A DNA stretch of 14,139 nt. Source: Alphaproteobacteria bacterium (lineage in GTDB: Bacteria > Pseudomonadota > Alphaproteobacteria > SP197). The translations under genes and the position numbers were made by a program. The stretch is from positions 1-14,139 of the forward strand of contig JAJEBJ010000487.1 of assembly GCA_022822575.1 (NCBI GenBank), given 5' to 3'. Each line of letters starts with the position of its first letter. The first letter of the stretch is position 1. The notes below the pieces were generated by a model. The model worked only from the letters and a program-made list of their open reading frames with translations, ran no database searches and was not told the origin of the DNA. Shown here piece by piece: positions 1 to 6,883 of this stretch.

Positions 1-657
1 CTGCTGTTCGAACTGAAGACACCGGGAGTCGGTCTGTGGGTGGCTCTCGCCGCCCTGCTCGGGGCGGGGTTCCTGCTCGCCCAGTACTCCCTCGACCTCA
101 TCGAGAATATCGAACTGTTGCTGATCGTGATCGGCATCGGCCTCATCGCCGCCGAAATGTACACGATGGTGGGTGGCGGGTTGCTCGGAACACTCGGGGG
201 TGCGGCCGGACTGACCGGTCTCGTGCTTGCGTTCCTCCCGAACGAGCTGACGTTCGATTTCGAGGATCCGGTCTTCGTCGATGCGCTGACCGACGCCACG
301 TTCAACGGCGCGACTGCGGTCGGCATCGTGGTGGTCGGCGCCGTGCTCATCATTCGATACCTTCCGCGCAGCGCTGTACTGCGCCGGCGTCTCGCGGTGA
401 CAGGCGAAGTGACCGCGACCAGCGCAGGCCCGCTCGAGGCCCGCGCCAGCGAGCTGCTGGGCAGGCGCGGCAAGGCGGCCGAGGCGCTGCACCCGGGGGG
501 AACGGTACGGCTCGGCAAGGAATCAATTCGAGCGCGGGCCGAGCACGGAGCTTACGTCCCGGCGGGGGCGGCGGTGGAGGTGGTATCGGTCGAGTTCGGT
601 GAGGTGGTGGTGCGATCGGTGCCCGGCGGCAGCGAGGAGGAGACCGGGAGTGGATAG
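1..657 (+). CDS. NfeD family membrane protein, long form, C-terminal part (5' end outside window)
   Basis: The reading frame is open from base 1 and ends at TAG 655-657, giving 218 residues of a protein whose N-terminus lies upstream. The visible part opens with the FELKTPGVG segment typical of long NfeD proteins. About four to five hydrophobic segments follow (roughly residues 13-30, 39-55, 57-80 and 98-118), then a cytoplasmic tail. The tail (about residues 150-210) has the NfeD OB-fold pattern of an LLGRRGKA strand, a PGGTVRLG turn and VPAGAAVEVVSVE. In long-form NfeD this part follows a ClpP-class serine protease domain, which cannot be seen here. NfeD proteins partner with flotillin/SPFH proteins, and a flotillin gene lies two genes downstream. 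The stop overlaps the next start by 8 bases, so translation is probably coupled. The family call is firm; the presence of the protease domain is inferred from the family only. Confidence 0.88.
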   Translation: MLFELKTPGVGLWVALAALLGAGFLLAQYSLDLIENIELLLIVIGIGLIAAEMYTMVGGGLLGTLGGAAGLTGLVLAFLPNELTFDFEDPVFVDALTDATFNGATAVGIVVVGAVLIIRYLPRSAVLRRRLAVTGEVTATSAGPLEARASELLGRRGKAAEALHPGGTVRLGKESIRARAEHGAYVPAGAAVEVVSVEFGEVVVRSVPGGSEEETGSG

Positions 658-1192
658 CATCGCCCTCCTGGCTGCGGTTGAAGTCGACTGGCCGGCCCTC
701 GCACTCTCGCTCGGACTGCTCATCCTCGCCGTTGCCTTGCTGATCCTCGAGATCTTCGTCGTGTCGTTCGGGATACTGACCGTAGCCTCCGTCGCATCGG
801 CTCTGGCCGCTATCCACTATGCGTTCACCGCCTCGGATGTGACCGGCTGGGCCATGACGGTGACCGTCCCCGTCCTTGCGGTGGTGCTTGGGCGCTGGGG
901 TCTCGCACGTATCCGTACCTCGCGCCGGCTGGTGCCGAAGAGCGAGATCACGGCCGAAGCGGGCTATCATCACCATGCCGAAGAGGTCGGTGTGTATCCC
1001 GGCGCCGAAGGCGTTATGGTGACTCGGGCTCGGCCTTCCGGACGGGCGCGTTTCGCCGGCGGGGAGTGCGACGTGCAGGTGCAGAGCGGCAGCCTGGGGC
1101 GCGGCGAGAAGGTCGTGGTGCTGCGCATTGACGGTCCCATCGTGTTCGTCGCGCCGTCGGCGGACAGCGAATCGCACGACGTCTCGTCGTGA
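650..1192 (+). CDS. NfeD family protein, short form
   Basis: This is a 180-residue membrane protein beginning at GTG 650. AGGAGG at 635-640 sits 9 bases before that codon and decides the start over the longer open frame. Hydrophobic stretches at about residues 15-35, 37-50 and 58-75 form the NfeD membrane part. The soluble C-terminus (about 105-172) reads as an OB-fold with the strands GAEGVMVTRARPSG, RFAGGECDVQVQSG and GEKVVVLRIDGPIVFV. It follows another NfeD gene and precedes floA, so the operon carries two NfeD proteins with one flotillin. Short NfeD proteins are thought to bind or stabilise the flotillin scaffold through the OB domain; that role is taken from the family. The sequence is divergent outside the hydrophobic and OB parts. 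Confidence 0.83.
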   Translation: MDSIALLAAVEVDWPALALSLGLLILAVALLILEIFVVSFGILTVASVASALAAIHYAFTASDVTGWAMTVTVPVLAVVLGRWGLARIRTSRRLVPKSEITAEAGYHHHAEEVGVYPGAEGVMVTRARPSGRARFAGGECDVQVQSGSLGRGEKVVVLRIDGPIVFVAPSADSESHDVSS

Positions 1193-1211
1193 CCTGAGGA
1201 GGCAACACACC

Positions 1212-2225
1212 ATGTCTTTCGATTTGAATCTCGTATTCGTGATCGTCATTGCCCTCTTGGCCATCGTGTTCTTCGCGTTCATCTGGAGCGCATTCTGGCT
1301 GTGGTGGCAATCGATTCTCTCCAACGCTCCGGTGAGCCTGCTCCAGATTATCTTCATGCGCTTCCGCAAGGTGAAACCGTCGGTCATCGTGACGGTTCGG
1401 ATCACCGCGAAGAAAGCGGGCATCAACATCTCCGGCGACCAGCTCGAAGCACACTACCTCGCCGGCGGCAACGTCGCGCGCGTGGTGCAGGCTCTCATCT
1501 CGGCGCACAAGGCCAACATCACGTTGGACTACGATCGCGCCTGCGCGATCGATCTGGCTGGACGCGACGTACAGGAGGCGGTCGGCACTTCGGTCAACCC
1601 CAAGGTCATCGACGTGCCTTCGGGGCAGATGGCGCGCAACACGATCGACGGCATTGCCGGCGACGGTATCCAGCTCAAGGTCAAGGCGCGGGTCACGGTG
1701 CGCACCAACCTCGACCGCCTGGTCGGCGGTGCGACCGAGGAAACCATCGTCGCCCGGGTCGGCGAGGGCATCGTCACCACGATCGGCTCTTCGGAGAACC
1801 ACATGTCGGTGCTGGAGAACCCTGATCGCATTTCCAAGGTGGTGCTGGAACGCGGCCTCGATTCCGGCACCGCGTTCGAGATCCTCTCCATCGACATCGC
1901 GGACATCGATGTCGGCGACAACATCGGGGCGCGCCTGAAGATCGACCAGGCGGAAGCCGAGAAGCAGGTGGCCCAGGCCCAGGCCGAACGCCAGCGTGCA
2001 CTCGCCGTCGCGCGGGAGCAGGAGATGGTCGCGCTTGTGCAGGAGAACCGCGCCAAGGTGGTCCTCGCCGAGGCCGAGGTGCCCAAGGCGATGGCGGACG
2101 CGTTCCGGGCCGGCAACCTCGGGGTGATGGACTACTACGGCATGCAGAATGTCATCTCGGACACCCGGATGAGAACGAGCATCGCTGGCAGCGGGGACGA
2201 CGCCGCGCCCACCCAGGAGGCTTGA
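1212..2225 (+). CDS. floA: Flotillin-like protein FloA
   Basis: This 337-residue protein (about 330 is usual) begins at ATG 1212, with AGGAGG 9 bases upstream at 1197-1202. Residues 6-32 form the hydrophobic hairpin that inserts into the inner leaflet. The SPFH/band-7 region follows, with segments nearly identical to those I recall from Firmicute FloA: HYLAGGNVARVV, AIDLAGRDVQEAV, EETIVARVGEGIVTTIGSS and DSGTAFEILSIDIADIDVG. Residues about 245-300 are rich in Glu-Ala pairs and should form the coiled coil used for oligomerisation. The tail contains GNLGVMDYYGMQNVI, a FloA hallmark. FloA organises ordered membrane microdomains in which signalling and protease complexes gather. The segment around residues 135-150 (VPSGQMARNTIDG) appears slightly longer than in Bacillus. 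The gene is the third of an NfeD-NfeD-FloA operon. Confidence 0.95.
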   Translation: MSFDLNLVFVIVIALLAIVFFAFIWSAFWLWWQSILSNAPVSLLQIIFMRFRKVKPSVIVTVRITAKKAGINISGDQLEAHYLAGGNVARVVQALISAHKANITLDYDRACAIDLAGRDVQEAVGTSVNPKVIDVPSGQMARNTIDGIAGDGIQLKVKARVTVRTNLDRLVGGATEETIVARVGEGIVTTIGSSENHMSVLENPDRISKVVLERGLDSGTAFEILSIDIADIDVGDNIGARLKIDQAEAEKQVAQAQAERQRALAVAREQEMVALVQENRAKVVLAEAEVPKAMADAFRAGNLGVMDYYGMQNVISDTRMRTSIAGSGDDAAPTQEA

Positions 2226-2228
2226 CGC

Positions 2229-2297
2229 ATGGAGACATTCGATCACCGAACTGCGAATCCCCGCCTGCCGGGGTGCATCGAAGGCCGGGGAGGTTGA
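2229..2297 (+). CDS. Possible 22-codon small ORF between floA and the next gene
   Basis: ATG 2229 lies 8 bases after a full AGGAGG (2215-2220) that overlaps the end of floA. The frame reads 22 codons to TGA 2295-2297, only 3 bases before the ATG of the downstream gene. The peptide starts METFDHRT and has no recognisable motif. It spans the hairpin at 2259-2273. A strong ribosome site with good spacing and a stop abutting the next start are what a translated coupling or leader peptide would show. The same Shine-Dalgarno could be chance within the floA C-terminal codons (Gln-Glu-Ala). Evidence is positional only. Confidence 0.25.
   Translation: METFDHRTANPRLPGCIEGRGG
2259..2273 (+). promoter_or_regulatory. 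Small GC hairpin between floA and downstream gene
   Basis: CCCCG (2259-2263) and CGGGG (2269-2273) pair perfectly around the 5-base loop CCTGC. No T-tract follows, so this is not a standard intrinsic terminator. It could slow 3' decay of the floA message, act as an mRNA processing point, or modulate translation of the next gene. At five base pairs it may also be chance in a GC-rich sequence. Confidence 0.3.
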
Positions 2298-2300
2298 GGC

Positions 2301-2771
2301 ATGGCGGGACTGAGAGCATTGTTCCGGCGGGTCGCCCAGGCCGTAGAGGAAGAGGCCGCCCGTCAGCGTGGCGACGACCCGAGCGCCCGTCCCGGGCACA
2401 GCACCTACCACGACAGGGAGCAACCGCAACCGGATGCGATGTGGGAGCCGGAGAGGGAAGCAGCGCATACACCGCCGCGGGCATGGAGGGCGAAGACGAC
2501 GCGAAGCCCGTGGAGCCGCGAGCAACCGGAAAGTCCGGCGCCAACGAGCGCGACGCGACGTTCGCCTGAGACGCATCGTGCGCAACCCACAGATCTCTCG
2601 CCCTGGGACACGGTCGGGTCACGAACGACCCCGCCCTACGCTCATGCGTCCCCCACCCACGCGTTCTTGGCGCGCATACGCGCACGCCTTGACACTCCGG
2701 ATGCACTGCGCGAAGCGTTCGTGATCAGGGAGATCCTTGACCGGCCACTGGCGCGACGGCGCGCCAGGTAG
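2301..2771 (+). CDS. Uncharacterised protein of the NfeD/FloA operon
   Basis: ATG 2301 is preceded by GGGGAGG (2287-2293) at 7 bases, and the frame gives 156 residues. I do not recognise the family. The N-terminus (MAGLRALFRRVAQAVEEEAA) looks like an amphipathic basic helix. Residues about 25-115 are low-complexity, rich in Pro, Arg, Ser and Thr, and probably disordered. The C-terminus (about 118-150) is a compact helix-forming segment containing LARIRARLDTPDALREAFV and REILDRPLA, which reads like a conserved short domain. The layout suggests an adaptor that touches the membrane at one end and a partner at the other, perhaps the FloA/NfeD complex; that is inference from position. Codon use in the middle (about 2420-2569) is weaker than in another frame, so a pair of compensating frameshifts is possible. 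No gene follows on this strand for several kilobases, so the operon ends here. Confidence 0.6.
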   Translation: MAGLRALFRRVAQAVEEEAARQRGDDPSARPGHSTYHDREQPQPDAMWEPEREAAHTPPRAWRAKTTRSPWSREQPESPAPTSATRRSPETHRAQPTDLSPWDTVGSRTTPPYAHASPTHAFLARIRARLDTPDALREAFVIREILDRPLARRRAR

Positions 2772-3034
2772 CCTGGTTCCGCAAGACCGGAGCAACCGCT
2801 CGCCCCCGGGACCTCAGAGGACCGCGGAGTCTCAGCGATGCCCTCGGCGACCGGTTTGTCGGCGGCACCTTCCTTCACGATGACGAACGCATCCGGCAAG
2901 TCGGCCCAGATTCCTCACGCTCTTGGCGCCGAGCGACTGCACCGCGTTGGCGCCTTGTCCAGACAGGAGATTTCTGCCCGATCCTCCCATCCGCGGAAAG
3001 CGTCGGCATCAACGCACCGGGGACGCAAGACCGG
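2772..3034. other. Intergenic gap between the FloA operon and the toxin gene
   Basis: This 263-base gap lies between two convergent transcripts. Open frames exist on both strands but lack ribosome sites and any recognisable motif. The minus-strand frame starting at TTG 2899 runs antisense into the preceding gene. I see no hairpin followed by a T-run that could serve as a terminator for either side. Confidence 0.4.
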
Positions 3035-3427
3035 TCAGGCCGTTCGGTCGAGAAACAGGCGCGGCGACAAGATTTCGACCGGCCCGTATCGGAGTTGCGT
3101 GAAGTCCCGTGTGTTGCCGGTGATCAGGATCGCACCGCCTGCCGCAGCGGTCGCCAGATAGACTTCGTCATCGGGGTCGCGCAGACCGAACATGAGATTC
3201 GCTGGCTCGACCGTGACGGCCAGCCGTTCGATTTCCCCAATGACGAATCTCAAGGTGTCGCGATGCGATGCTTGGCTGGGGCGCCCGGCAACGGTTTCGT
3301 ACTCCGTCAGAATGGACACAGACATGACAATTTCGTGATGCCGTACAACCCGGTCGATGACCTCACGGCACGCACCGTCGACTCGCGCCGCCGCCACCAC
3401 GACATTGCAGTCCAGCACAACCTTCAT
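3035..3427 (-). CDS. PIN-domain toxin, VapC-like ribonuclease
   Basis: This is a 130-residue single PIN domain, the usual size for VapC-type toxins, which cleave RNA using a Mg2+ site of acidic residues. The candidate metal ligands are visible: Asp6 (VVLDCNVVV), Glu42 or Glu44 (LTEYET), Asp84/86/87 (LRDPDDEVYLATA) and the TGNTRDF stretch with Asn105 and Asp108. The last motif is typical of the subgroup labelled 'putative toxin-antitoxin system toxin component, PIN family'. The ATG at 3427-3425 overlaps the stop of the AbrB-type gene upstream in the 4-base ATGA arrangement, so the two are translated together. No active-site residue seems to be missing. RNase activity is inferred from the family, and the RNA target cannot be told. 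Confidence 0.88.
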   Translation of the reverse strand: MKVVLDCNVVVAAARVDGACREVIDRVVRHHEIVMSVSILTEYETVAGRPSQASHRDTLRFVIGEIERLAVTVEPANLMFGLRDPDDEVYLATAAAGGAILITGNTRDFTQLRYGPVEILSPRLFLDRTA

Positions 3428-3717
3428 GTATCGCGGGCACGACGCTCACGGCGCGAGGCGGATATCTCCTCGACCGTGTCCTTCATGATCTCGTCCTCGG
3501 TGAGACCGCAGTCCCCGGACGAAGGCCGGACCGCGGCAAGCGCCGCGGCAATCCTGTCGGCCGCCGCATTCCTGTCCACCAGGTCCTTGGGTCTCAACAG
3601 GATTCCGTCGCCGAGAAGGGTTGCCTCCATGAGGTCACCCTCGCGAAGATCGATGTCCTTGCGCAGTCTGGCCGGAATGGTGACCTGGAACTTCGCTTTC
3701 ACAGTGACCAGCGGCAT
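3424..3717 (-). CDS. AbrB/MazE-type antitoxin (SpoVT-AbrB swapped-hairpin domain)
   Basis: This 97-residue protein starts at the ATG in 3717-3715, with AGGA about 7 bases upstream. The open frame runs further upstream, but those residues have no family character. Residues 3-48 form a swapped-hairpin AbrB DNA-binding domain (VTVKAKFQVTIPARLRKD, then LREGDLMEATLLGDGILLRP). A helical, charged C-terminus (about 50-97, with DEIMKDTVEEI) would wrap the toxin. Such antitoxins dimerise through the hairpin, bind their own promoter and neutralise the partner PIN nuclease. Its stop overlaps the toxin start by 4 bases, and having the antitoxin first is the standard order. Repeats just upstream (3740-3770) could be the operator. 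Confidence 0.9.
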   Translation of the reverse strand: MPLVTVKAKFQVTIPARLRKDIDLREGDLMEATLLGDGILLRPKDLVDRNAAADRIAAALAAVRPSSGDCGLTEDEIMKDTVEEISASRRERRARDT

Positions 3718-3739
3718 GGCATTCCTGCAAGAACGGTAA

Positions 3740-3770
3740 TTGGAAAGTTGGAAGTTCTTACTACCGAACT
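3740..3770 (-). promoter_or_regulatory. Candidate operator repeats upstream of the antitoxin gene
   Basis: On the plus strand TTGGAAAG (3740-3747) is followed at once by TTGGAAGT (3748-3755). Next comes an inverted repeat, AGTTC (3753-3757) and GAACT (3766-3770), with an 8-base spacer. The block is AT-richer than its surroundings and lies 23-53 bases before the antitoxin start, where an autoregulatory AbrB-type dimer would bind. I cannot assign -35 and -10 boxes with confidence. Confidence 0.3.
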
Positions 3771-3971
3771 GCCGGAATGGCAACCTTCCCAGCCGTCGCA
3801 CCGGGTCTCGGCGGCTTGACCAGAGCCGCATCAGTCCGCGATCTTGGTGGTCACACTGGTGACGTGCTCAGGGAATCGCGATCGTTGCAGGGTGGAGATG
3901 CTACCGTCCCAGCTAGGTGAGATGGCGACCTCCTCGTCACTGAAGAACCTGCTTTCGAACAGACTTGGTGA

Positions 3972-5243
3972 CTACTGGCGTGCGAGCCCTTTGAGACCGA
4001 TGTCACGGCGGCAGAATCCTTCCGGCCAGTCGATTCTGTCGACAATGCGATAGGCACGATCGCGAGCCTCGGCGAGGGAGCCTCCGCACGCCGTCACACC
4101 CAGCACGCGTCCGCCCGTCGACACCCAGTCGCCGTCCTTTCGCGCCGTGCCGGCATGAAGGATGACGCCATCCTCGCCCGCAGCCTCATCGAGCCTGCGA
4201 ATGGGTGTGGCCTTGGGATAGGTTCCCGGATAGCCCCGTGTCGCCATCACCACGGTCAGCGCCGACTCCCGGCGCCAGCTGAGGCTCATGCCATCGAGCG
4301 TGCCATCGCGGGTCGCCAGCAGGGCCGGCACCAGATCGTCCTTGAGGCGGGCCAGCAGGACCTGGCATTCCGGGTCGCCGAAGCGGACATTGTATTCGAG
4401 GAGCCTGGGACCCTCTGGGGTGATCATCAGCCCGGCATAGAGGACGCCTCGAAACGGCGTGCCGCGCCGCCTCATGGCGGCGATGGTCGGACGAATGATG
4501 TCCTCAAGGATCTGTGTCTCGACTTCCGGGGTGACCACCGGTGCCGGCGAATAGCATCCCATGCCCCCGGTGTTGGGACCGGTGTCGCCGTCGCCGACCC
4601 GCTTGTGATCCTGGGCCGTGGCCAGTGGCAGGACCGACGTGCCGTCCACCAGCACGTGATAGCTCGCCTCTTCGCCGTCGAGGAACTCCTCTATGACCAC
4701 GGAAGAACCGGCGTTGCCGAAGACGCGTTCGGCCAGCGCCTCGTCGACGGCGCGACACGCCTCGGCCTCGGTGGACGCGACCGTCACGCCCTTGCCGCCG
4801 GTCAGCCCGTCCGCCTTGACGACAATCGGCGCTCCGGTCTTGGCAATCCAGTCCTTCGCCTCCTCGGCATCATCGAAGCGCCGCCAGCGGGCCGTGGGCA
4901 CGCCTGCGACATCCGCAATCTCCTTCATCAGCGATTTTGACGCCTCCAGCCGGGAGGCGGCGGCATCGGGGCCGATGCAGGCAATGCCCTCACCCTCCAT
5001 CGCGTCGACAATCCCGGCGACCAGCGCGGCTTCGGGACCGGGCACGACCAGTTGGATGGTGTTCGACCGGGCCCAGCTGACGACGCCGTCGACATCGTCA
5101 GCCGGGATGCCGACCGGTTCGGCATCGCTCGCGATACCGGCATTGCCGGGAGCACAGAAGAGCGCCGTGACAAGCGGTGACGTGGCGATGGCTTTCACCA
5201 GCGCGTGCTCCCGGCCACCACCGCCAATGACAAGAACCCTCAT
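3972..5243 (-). CDS. purD: Phosphoribosylamine-glycine ligase (GARS)
   Basis: This enzyme joins glycine to 5-phosphoribosylamine using ATP, the second step of purine synthesis, in the cytosol. The 423 residues match the family's usual 420-430. The start at 5243 gives the canonical N-terminus MRVLVIGGGGREHALV; the ten extra upstream codons have no family character. The N-terminal domain holds GGGGREHAL (7-15) and VPGPEAAL (67-74). The ATP-grasp domain holds KADGLTGGKGV (143-153), EEFLDGEEASY (185-195), QDHKRVGDGDTGPNTGGMG (211-229) and the metal/nucleotide site EYNVRFGDPECQ (283-294). All key residues appear intact. It is divergent from xseA across a 105-base spacer. The ribosome site is weak; a strong AGGAGG within a small hairpin (5264-5277) lies about 30 bases upstream, too far to serve this ATG. 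Confidence 0.97.
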   Translation of the reverse strand: MRVLVIGGGGREHALVKAIATSPLVTALFCAPGNAGIASDAEPVGIPADDVDGVVSWARSNTIQLVVPGPEAALVAGIVDAMEGEGIACIGPDAAASRLEASKSLMKEIADVAGVPTARWRRFDDAEEAKDWIAKTGAPIVVKADGLTGGKGVTVASTEAEACRAVDEALAERVFGNAGSSVVIEEFLDGEEASYHVLVDGTSVLPLATAQDHKRVGDGDTGPNTGGMGCYSPAPVVTPEVETQILEDIIRPTIAAMRRRGTPFRGVLYAGLMITPEGPRLLEYNVRFGDPECQVLLARLKDDLVPALLATRDGTLDGMSLSWRRESALTVVMATRGYPGTYPKATPIRRLDEAAGEDGVILHAGTARKDGDWVSTGGRVLGVTACGGSLAEARDRAYRIVDRIDWPEGFCRRDIGLKGLARQ

Positions 5244-5348
5244 GGAAGACCCGGATCTCTCGCGGAGGAGCACCTCCTGGTGGCTCTCGCCATGTGCGTT
5301 CTCCCCTGCGGCTGGCCCACCGGTACCAGTCTTGTATCATGGCCCGCC

Positions 5349-6818
5349 ATGGATGCTTCCGGCAACATTCCCGAGTTCGGCGTCGCCGAGATTTCGCAAC
5401 GGGTGCGCTCGACGGTCGAGGCGGCCTTCGAGCGTGTCCGTATCCGCGGCGAAATCGGCCGCGTCACGAGGGCCGCGTCAGGACACGTCTACCTCTCCAT
5501 GAAGGAAGACAAGGCGGTCCTCGACTGCGTCTGCTGGTCCAGGACGGCGAACCGTCTGGCCCACCGGCCCGAACAGGGTCTGGAAATGGTGGCCACGGGC
5601 AAACTGACGACCTATCCCGGCCGTTCCAGCTACCAGCTGATCATCGAGAGTCTCGAGCCTGCCGGGCTCGGCGCCCTGATGGTGCTTCTCGAGAAACGAC
5701 GCAAGCAGCTCGAAGCGGAAGGGATCTTCGATCCCGCGAAGAAGCAGCCGCTGCCGTCACTGCCCGACGTTATCGGTGTCGTGACATCGCCGACGGGTGC
5801 GGTGATCCGTGACATCCTGCACCGCCTGCGCGAGCGCTTTCCACGACATGTCCTGGTGTGGCCGGTGGCGGTGCAGGGGGATGCCGCTGCGGCCGAGATC
5901 ACCGCCGCCATCGAAGGTTTCAACGCCATCGGCCACGCCGATCGGATACCGCGCCCCGATCTCATCATCGTCGCCCGCGGCGGTGGCAGTTTCGAGGACC
6001 TCATGCCCTTCAACGAGGAGAGTGTGGTGCGCGCAGCGGCCGCCAGCGCCATTCCGCTGATATCGGCCGTGGGGCACGAAACGGACACCACCCTGATCGA
6101 CCATGCCGCGGACCTGAGAGCGCCGACACCGACGGCGGCAGCGGAGATTGCCGTACCGGTGCGGGCAGAACTCATGGCGCGCCTGATCGAGACTGACGGC
6201 AGACTGGTGCGGGCGACGACGGAGTTGCATCAACGCCTTGCCAGCCACCTGACAGGTCTCGCCCGCGGATTGCCGCGACCCGGTCGCATTCTCGAACAAA
6301 GGAGCCAGGATCTCGATCACGCCGTCTCGGGCCTCGACCGGGTGATGTCGCTGAGGCTCGCCGGTCTTGGCCGCGCCCTTGACGAGCGCATCCTCGCGAT
6401 GCCGCAGCCAGGCGCCTGGATCGCGGACAGGCGCGCCCGGCTTGCCGGCATTGCCGCAGGCATCAATGCCGAACTCCTTGCCTCACGCCTGGCCCGCACC
6501 GGAGACCGGCTCGCCCATCTGGCCGGCAATCTCGACCGGGCTGTCGGGGAACGGCTGGCGGCTCCGGACCACGTCATCAACCGGCTCAACAAGCTTCTGG
6601 AAAGTCTCAGCTACCGTTCCGTTCTCGAACGCGGGTATGCGGTCATACGATCGGGGGGAACGCCCGTGACACGGGCGGCAGGGGTCGGTGAAGGCGATCG
6701 CCTTGCCATCGAATTCGCAGACGGCACTGTCGACGCTGTCGCAGGAGACACTGGCAGGGCGTCGCGCCGCAGGACGCGCACGAAACGCAGCGACACCGAG
6801 CAGCTCGATCTCTTCTGA
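5349..6818 (+). CDS. xseA: Exodeoxyribonuclease VII large subunit
   Basis: This is the catalytic large subunit of exonuclease VII, which degrades single-stranded DNA from both ends in repair. The small subunit gene xseB is not in the window. The 489 residues are within the family range. ATG 5349 gives MDASGNIPEFGVAEISQRV, the expected N-terminus, although no clear ribosome site precedes it. Residues about 10-105 form the OB-fold DNA-binding domain (RIRGEIGRVTRAASGHVYLS). The nuclease domain carries GVVTSPTGAVIRDIL (143-157), DLIIVARGGGSFEDLMPFNE (204-223), AVGHETDTTLIDHAADLRAP (240-259) and TPTAAAE. A long helical region follows, then a basic tail that ends in Gln-Leu-Asp-Leu-Phe (485-489), matching the beta-clamp-binding consensus. 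It is transcribed away from purD. Confidence 0.97.
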   Translation: MDASGNIPEFGVAEISQRVRSTVEAAFERVRIRGEIGRVTRAASGHVYLSMKEDKAVLDCVCWSRTANRLAHRPEQGLEMVATGKLTTYPGRSSYQLIIESLEPAGLGALMVLLEKRRKQLEAEGIFDPAKKQPLPSLPDVIGVVTSPTGAVIRDILHRLRERFPRHVLVWPVAVQGDAAAAEITAAIEGFNAIGHADRIPRPDLIIVARGGGSFEDLMPFNEESVVRAAAASAIPLISAVGHETDTTLIDHAADLRAPTPTAAAEIAVPVRAELMARLIETDGRLVRATTELHQRLASHLTGLARGLPRPGRILEQRSQDLDHAVSGLDRVMSLRLAGLGRALDERILAMPQPGAWIADRRARLAGIAAGINAELLASRLARTGDRLAHLAGNLDRAVGERLAAPDHVINRLNKLLESLSYRSVLERGYAVIRSGGTPVTRAAGVGEGDRLAIEFADGTVDAVAGDTGRASRRRTRTKRSDTEQLDLF

Positions 6819-6883
6819 GTCGGCGTCGCTCGACCGGGAAACAGCCTGATCCTGCTGCGCCGCCCCCTGGTGATGGATACGGG

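Noticed and set aside
561..583. G-rich stretch that might form a G-quadruplex
   Set aside because: The G-tracts are mostly two bases long and are explained by Gly/Ala/Val codons of the NfeD protein.
350..1429. 359-codon minus-strand frame with a run of prolines
   Set aside because: The proline run is the complement of GGC/GGT/GGG codons in the NfeD OB domain (about 561-583). No ribosome site or domain supports it.
1014..2585. 523-codon open frame on the minus strand opposite floA
   Set aside because: It is an antisense shadow of the NfeD and FloA genes in GC-rich DNA. It is Arg/His-rich with no family motif, while the plus frame is an unmistakable flotillin.
2642..2899. Minus-strand frame beginning PDAFVIVKEGAADKP, considered as a small gene
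   Set aside because: It has a TTG start without a ribosome site and an upstream in-frame stop. The C-terminal half lies antisense to the conserved end of the FloA-operon protein, and there is no recognisable family.
3955..3972. 18-base near-repeat TCGAACAGACTTGGTGAC here and TCGAACAGACTCGATGAC at 7600-7617
   Set aside because: There are 16 of 18 matches, but no extension on either side and no target duplications. Exact 11-base matches are expected several times by chance in 14 kb, so it does not show a mobile element.
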